Source: an uncultured Clostridia bacterium
Lineage (GTDB): Bacteria; Bacillota; Clostridia; Oscillospirales; CAG-272
NCBI GenBank assembly: GCA_904501715.1
Contig: CAJGCD010000034.1
Coordinates: forward strand, 1 to 17,539
Reading direction: 5' to 3'
DNA length: 17,539 nt
Shown here: piece after piece, positions 13,367 through 17,539 of the stretch
How positions within the stretch are numbered: the stretch's first letter is position 1
Layout: the number at the start of each line of letters is the position of its first letter
Notes under the pieces: generated by a model
Told to the model about the DNA's origin: nothing
What the model saw: only the letters and a program-made list of their open reading frames with translations
The model's database searches: none
Translations under genes and position numbers: made by a program

Positions 13367-16300
13367 CACCTTCAACAAATATGCCCGAAGCGGCTAAAAA
13401 GCCTCGATTTGGTTTTCACCCCAAAAGGTTTTTAAAGGGACTTCAGCAGAAGCTATACACCTCTGATTCGTTATATCTTCTCTTCTGCTTTCTCGTGCCC
13501 GTAGTGATAATGTACCTTATTTATCTCATATTTTGGGCATGCTTGTACATTGGAGTTAAGGATTACGGCGGAGGTACACCCCTTGTCCTCGACCTTAACG
13601 CTCAGTACGTATATTTCTTCGAGGCACTAAGAAAATTCGTATACGGCGACGCGAGTCTGCTCTATTCCTTCGGACGCTCCCTCGGGGGAGAGTTTATGGG
13701 AATATACGCATATTATCTTGCAAGCCCCCTCTCCTATATCGTAGCCCTCTTTCCCCTTGAGCGTATGCAGGAGGCTATTCTTACCATAATCCTTCTCAAA
13801 ACGGGACTGTGCGGTCTTACCTTTGGCTTCTATCTTCATAAGCGTTCAAAAAATCCAAACAGACTGTCGGTATTTATTTTCTCAATTCTCTACGCTCTTA
13901 CCGCTTATGCAGTCGTTCATCAAAACAACACTATGTGGATAGATGCGCTTGTTTGGCTTCCCCTTTTTGCATATTCTCTTGAAAAGCTTATCACAGAGCG
14001 CAAATTCAAGCTCTACGTTATATCGCTGTCGGCTATACTCATCAGCAATTACTATATCGGTTATATGATGTGTATCTTTGCCGTGCTTTATTTTCTCTAT
14101 TACTATTTTTCAAAATCTCCTCAGGAGATAAATCCCCGAGGTGAGCGTTTTCATTTTTTAAGAACGGGCTCACGCTTCGCTGTATTTTCAATACTGTCAG
14201 CCGCCATCTCGGCATTTATGCTCATTCCCGCTTATTATTCCTTGGGCTTTGGAAAGACCGAATTTTCCAATCCAAGCTGGGAGCTTAAGGCAAACTTCGA
14301 CGTATTTGACTTTTTAGTAAAATTATTGCCCGGCTCTTACGATACGGTGGACTATCCCGGTCTTCCCTTCGTTTATTGCGGATTGCTGACTCTTCTGCTC
14401 GTTCCCATATATTTCACGTCAAAAAGCATCTCCCTTCGTGAAAAGCTTGCCTCGGGCGGCTTGGTAGCGTTCTTTCTGATATCCTTTATACTAAATCCCT
14501 TAGACCTTATATGGCACGGATTTTCTCAGCCCAACTGGTTAAATGCCAGATATAGCTTTATGTTCTGCTTTTTCCTTCTGGTTCTCGCGTACAAGGGCTT
14601 TGGAAATCTCAAACGGACCTCCGATAAGTTTATTTTGGGTGTCTGCGGCTTCCTTGTGCTTCTGGCGGCAATCGCTGAAAAATACGAGCTTAAGAGCTTT
14701 GTCAACGTAGACCAGACCTTCAAATTCGGCAATATGTCCTTTAGCGGAAAATCTCTTTGGACCTTTGGCTGCGTTTGGTTTGCCATAGCCTTTGTAATCG
14801 CTTTGAGTGTGCTTTTGTGTTCCAGCATAAGAGTAAAGAGCAAGAAAACGCGCAACTGCATCACCTCTATAATTGCGGGAATAGTTTGCGCTGAGCTTTT
14901 GCTTAACGGCGTGGTATGCTTCTTGTGGTTTGACGAGGACGTTCTGTTCTCCAATTACGCAAGCTATAAAGACTATCTCGCCGAGGTTCGTCCCGTAGTT
15001 TCTCAGGTTGAGGAGCAGGATGGCGGCTTTTACAGAATGGAAAAGCCATTCCACCGTACCTGCAACGACAATATGGCACTTGGACTAAAGGGCATATCAA
15101 GCTCTACGTCCACGCTTAACGAGGCTGCTATTACCTTTATCGACAGACTGGGCTACAAGAGCGACGGCCATATGACCGAATACGGTGGAGGTACTCCCTT
15201 CTCGGATTCGCTTATCGGAGTAAAATATGTCATTGACAAGGAAAGCTCGAAAAATTACTATTCTTCCCTTTATAATGAGTTGACCGACATAGAAAGCGAC
15301 AAGTATAACGTATATAAAAATCCTTACGCTATGTCCATTGCCTTTGGAGTGGATAAATTGGTAAAGGATTTTGAAATGGTAGACGAGGACGGCGAGGAGG
15401 CGCATGACTCCTTCTTCTCGCGCTATAACTATATGCTTGGCGCGATGCTGGGCTCGGAAAAACGCGCAGATCTGTTTAAGGCTGTTTCCTATAAAGAGCT
15501 GATACCTATGAACTGCGTAGAAGAACAGATAATGAATCTCAGCCATCAGAAGGTCAGCACCAAGGAGGACAGCAAGGGCACCTTAGCGATTACCCATACT
15601 GCCCCATACACCGGTCATTACTATTTTTACGCCCCCGTTAACGAAGCGTATCCGCCTACCCTTGAGCTTGAGTTTAACGACCATAACGCCGGTAACTATC
15701 TGGGTGACGGAGCGAACTATGTCATATATGCGGGATATTATACAGAAGGACAAGACATCAACGTCTTTATTACCATTCCCGAGGACAGCGCGGTTACCTT
15801 TACCTCTTATTTCAGATATCTGTGGTACTTTGACGAGGCAGTATATCAAACAGCTATGACAGAGCTTGCCAGCAAGCCTCAGTTTGATATTGACCCCAAA
15901 TCCACCGATGACGAGCTTGTGGGAACTATAAAGACCTCTGCCGCTGACCAGATGATACTGACTACCATTCCCTATGACGAGGGCTGGAAGGTATTTGTAG
16001 ACGGTGAGGAAATAGAAATCTATCAAGCCTTTGATGCCCTTATGGCGTTTGACATAACCGCAGCGGGCGAACACTCTCTGACATTTAAGTACGACCCCGA
16101 CTGCTATCACGTGGCATCTGCCATATCCTTGATAGGTATTATCGGCTTCCTTGTTCTTTGCGCTGCTGAATTTATTTTGAGAAGAACCCTTTTCAAAAAC
16201 AGAATACCCGAATATCCGAAGGATTTTTGGGTGCTTGAGGACACAGAGCCCGAAGCAGAGCCTGCTCAGCCGCAGCCCGTTTTGGAGATAGCAGAGGAAG

Positions 16301-16386
16301 AAGCAGCCGACGAGTGTACGGAAGAGCCCTTGGCTGATTCCGATTCAGGCTCCGATGATTTCTCGGACACCAATGATAATTCTTGA
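13363..16386 (+). CDS. YfhO family membrane protein (GT-C-like glycosyltransferase)
   Basis: A 1007-residue polytopic membrane protein of the YfhO family. It has a membrane core with about thirteen to fourteen hydrophobic segments from 35 to 522, including the early outside loop with DYGGGTPLVLDLNAQY (67-82) and YYLASPLSYIVALFP (117-131). An extracytoplasmic domain (about 525-915) ends with the family hallmark IPYDEGWKVFVDGEE (869-883) and AGEHSLTFKYDP (901-912). A last helix spans 917-938, followed by a cytoplasmic tail of about 65 residues rich in E and D (955-1007). Relatives in Bacillus and Listeria act in glycosylation of teichoic acids, using lipid-linked sugars; the substrate here is unknown. 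The start overlaps the DUF951 stop by four bases and has a GGAGG ribosome-binding site 10 bases upstream. It lies upstream of ruvA on the same strand (15-base gap). Confidence 0.9.
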   Translation: MTPSTNMPEAAKKPRFGFHPKRFLKGLQQKLYTSDSLYLLFCFLVPVVIMYLIYLIFWACLYIGVKDYGGGTPLVLDLNAQYVYFFEALRKFVYGDASLLYSFGRSLGGEFMGIYAYYLASPLSYIVALFPLERMQEAILTIILLKTGLCGLTFGFYLHKRSKNPNRLSVFIFSILYALTAYAVVHQNNTMWIDALVWLPLFAYSLEKLITERKFKLYVISLSAILISNYYIGYMMCIFAVLYFLYYYFSKSPQEINPRGERFHFLRTGSRFAVFSILSAAISAFMLIPAYYSLGFGKTEFSNPSWELKANFDVFDFLVKLLPGSYDTVDYPGLPFVYCGLLTLLLVPIYFTSKSISLREKLASGGLVAFFLISFILNPLDLIWHGFSQPNWLNARYSFMFCFFLLVLAYKGFGNLKRTSDKFILGVCGFLVLLAAIAEKYELKSFVNVDQTFKFGNMSFSGKSLWTFGCVWFAIAFVIALSVLLCSSIRVKSKKTRNCITSIIAGIVCAELLLNGVVCFLWFDEDVLFSNYASYKDYLAEVRPVVSQVEEQDGGFYRMEKPFHRTCNDNMALGLKGISSSTSTLNEAAITFIDRLGYKSDGHMTEYGGGTPFSDSLIGVKYVIDKESSKNYYSSLYNELTDIESDKYNVYKNPYAMSIAFGVDKLVKDFEMVDEDGEEAHDSFFSRYNYMLGAMLGSEKRADLFKAVSYKELIPMNCVEEQIMNLSHQKVSTKEDSKGTLAITHTAPYTGHYYFYAPVNEAYPPTLELEFNDHNAGNYLGDGANYVIYAGYYTEGQDINVFITIPEDSAVTFTSYFRYLWYFDEAVYQTAMTELASKPQFDIDPKSTDDELVGTIKTSAADQMILTTIPYDEGWKVFVDGEEIEIYQAFDALMAFDITAAGEHSLTFKYDPDCYHVASAISLIGIIGFLVLCAAEFILRRTLFKNRIPEYPKDFWVLEDTEPEAEPAQPQPVLEIAEEEAADECTEEPLADSDSGSDDFSDTNDNS

Positions 16387-16401
16387 TTTTGGAGGACATT
16401 T

Positions 16402-17025
16402 ATGTTTTACTATATAAGCGGTAAGCTTGCTCATCTCGACCCCTCGTTTGCGGTAGTAGACGCGGGGGGAGTAGGCTATAAGCTTACCATCTCGGGGACG
16501 ACTCACGCTGATATGCCGCCGCATCTGACGGTATCAGAGCCACCCAACGTAAAGCTGTTCACTTATATGTCCGTGCGAGAGGACGGCGTAGAGCTGTTTG
16601 GCTTTTCACGTGAGGAGGAGCTTTCATCCTTTAAGCTTCTCATAACAGTATCGGGAGTAGGTCCCAAGGCTGCTATTTCTATCCTCAGTCAGCTCACGCC
16701 TCAAAAGCTGGCGATAGCCATATGCACCGACGACAAGAAGGCTATCGCTAAGGCAAACGGGGTAGGTCCAAAGACCGCCGCTCGCATAGTGCTTGAGCTC
16801 AAGGACAGGCTTCAGAAGGAAACTGTTTTTGATGGTGACGGACTTTCCTCCATTGAGGAGGCTGTCAGCACAGCTCCTTCCAGCAAAAGGAAGGACGCCG
16901 AGGATGCCCTTTCTGTTCTCGGCTATTCAAGGAGCGAAGCGTCTGCTGCTCTGCGCGGTATGGATATTGAAAATCTTGAGCTTGACGATATCATCCGTCT
17001 TGCTCTCAAAAAGCTTATGCGATAA
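16402..17025 (+). CDS. ruvA: Holliday junction branch migration protein RuvA
   Basis: RuvA tetramers bind four-way junctions and load the RuvB motors. The 207-residue protein has the N-terminal OB fold (MFYYISGKLAHLDPSFAVVD, GGVGYKLTI). It carries the acidic-pin region REDGVELFGF (59-68, E60 and D61), and two helix-hairpin-helix motifs, VSGVGPKAA (83-91) and ANGVGPKTAARI (118-129). After a flexible linker (about 142-162) comes the C-terminal RuvB-contacting domain (DALSVLGYSRSEA... LALKKLMR). The ATG at 16402 is fixed by GGAGG six bases upstream. It is 15 bases downstream of the YfhO-family gene and 15 bases upstream of ruvB, so it is part of the same transcription unit. Confidence 0.98.
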   Translation: MFYYISGKLAHLDPSFAVVDAGGVGYKLTISGTTHADMPPHLTVSEPPNVKLFTYMSVREDGVELFGFSREEELSSFKLLITVSGVGPKAAISILSQLTPQKLAIAICTDDKKAIAKANGVGPKTAARIVLELKDRLQKETVFDGDGLSSIEEAVSTAPSSKRKDAEDALSVLGYSRSEASAALRGMDIENLELDDIIRLALKKLMR

Positions 17026-17040
17026 AAAGGAGGTACTGTA

Positions 17041-17539
17041 ATGTTTGATGAAGATTTCGGCAATGAGCTTGACTTTGAAAACCGAATAGTTACTACCTCA
17101 TATACCCACGAGGATAGTGATACAGACACTTCCCTTCGTCCGAAATGTCTTGACGACTACATCGGTCAGGACAAGGTAAAGGAAAATTTGAAAATATATA
17201 TCGAAGCGGCAAAAATGCGCGGTGAAAACCTTGACCACGTTCTGCTGTACGGACCTCCCGGTCTTGGAAAGACAACGCTTTCAAATATCATTGCGGGGGA
17301 AATGGGAGTTAACATTCGAGTTACGTCGGGTCCCGCTATTGAAAAGCAGGGCGACCTTGCGGCGCTGCTCACAAATCTTGCTCCGGGTGATGTGCTGTTC
17401 ATTGACGAAATACACCGTCTGGCACGCTCGGTGGAGGAGATACTCTACCCCGCTATGGAGGATAACGCTCTTGATATCATTATCGGAAAAGGCCCCTCCG
17501 CCCGCAGCATACGTATCGACCTGCCTCGCTTTACACTTA
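17041..17539 (+). CDS. ruvB: Holliday junction branch migration ATPase RuvB, 3' end cut by window edge
   Basis: RuvB forms hexameric AAA+ motors that pull DNA through the RuvA-bound junction. Only the first 166 codons are present. After an acidic, poorly conserved start (MFDEDFGNELDFENRIV), the canonical sequence begins at LRPKCLDDYIGQ (32-43). Walker A is GPPGLGKTT (71-79), Walker B is D122-E123 in LFIDEIHRL, and RSVEEILYPAMED (129-141) follows, with ITSGPAI-like RVTSGPAIEKQGDLAALLT before it. The N-terminal extension before LRP is about 30 residues, within the usual range. The ATG at 17041 has an AAGGAGG ribosome-binding site 8 bases upstream. Sensor 1, sensor 2 and the C-terminal winged helix lie outside the window. 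Confidence 0.98.
   Translation, partial: MFDEDFGNELDFENRIVTTSYTHEDSDTDTSLRPKCLDDYIGQDKVKENLKIYIEAAKMRGENLDHVLLYGPPGLGKTTLSNIIAGEMGVNIRVTSGPAIEKQGDLAALLTNLAPGDVLFIDEIHRLARSVEEILYPAMEDNALDIIIGKGPSARSIRIDLPRFTL

Noticed and set aside
14526..15054. Overlapping minus-strand open frames opposite the YfhO-family gene
   Set aside because: Two frames overlap each other and the conserved YfhO sequence; neither shows a known domain or a start signal.
13570..15200. Repeated YGGGTP motif in the YfhO-family protein (residues 68-73 and 608-613) as an internal duplication
   Set aside because: The similarity covers only six residues, with no extended match around the two copies, so coincidence is more likely.
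1..17539. Mobile element, CRISPR array, defence system, tRNA or rRNA genes
   Set aside because: No transposase, integrase, phage, nuclease-array or direct-repeat signal was found, and no tRNA-like or rRNA-like sequence was recognised by eye; the content is housekeeping genes with uniform style.

Overview
The window looks like ordinary chromosome from an anaerobic, low-to-moderate-GC Firmicute, probably an uncultured Clostridia/Oscillospiraceae-type gut bacterium. This is inferred from the group II ECF module joined to truA, a DUF951 protein, a YfhO-family protein, a DUF5711 protein, a ClpE-like ATPase and strong AAGGAGG ribosome-binding sites. There are 16 protein genes, two of them cut by the window edges (rpsB and ruvB). 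I see no tRNA, rRNA, CRISPR array, insertion sequence, prophage or recognisable defence system.

Minus strand, about 13020 down to 701: ten further genes follow ruvC with gaps of at most about 50 bases. The order of transcription is ruvC, a class I SAM methyltransferase, ecfA1, ecfA2, ecfT, truA, a membrane-anchored DUF5711 protein, cvpA-like, pgsA, a zinc-finger Clp ATPase (ClpE-like) and a P-type-ATPase-like membrane protein. A good sigma-A-type promoter (TTGACT, 17 bases, TAAAAT) precedes ruvC and no convincing internal terminator is visible, so this may be one long housekeeping operon. It covers Holliday junction resolution, RNA modification, vitamin uptake, phospholipid synthesis and protein quality control. 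After it, a separate strong promoter (TTGAAA, 17 bases, TATAAT) and a roughly 135-nt leader with several possible helices drive rpsB, which runs off the left edge.

Plus strand, about 13093 to the right edge: a divergent promoter (TTTACA, 17 bases, TAAAAT) serves DUF951, the large YfhO-family protein, ruvA and ruvB. RuvC is therefore split from RuvAB and transcribed in the opposite direction, with two unrelated genes between them.

The most unusual item is the P-type-ATPase-like protein. It keeps the full-length family layout in an intact 911-codon frame, but the TGES, PEGL, DKTGT, TGD and GDGxND motifs are all lost or badly altered, leaving little beyond a candidate phosphorylation-site aspartate. 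It looks like a maintained pseudoenzyme, tightly coupled (3-base gap) to the Clp ATPase gene. Second is the candidate structured rpsB leader, with a possible three-way junction and a possible pseudoknot near the ribosome-binding site.
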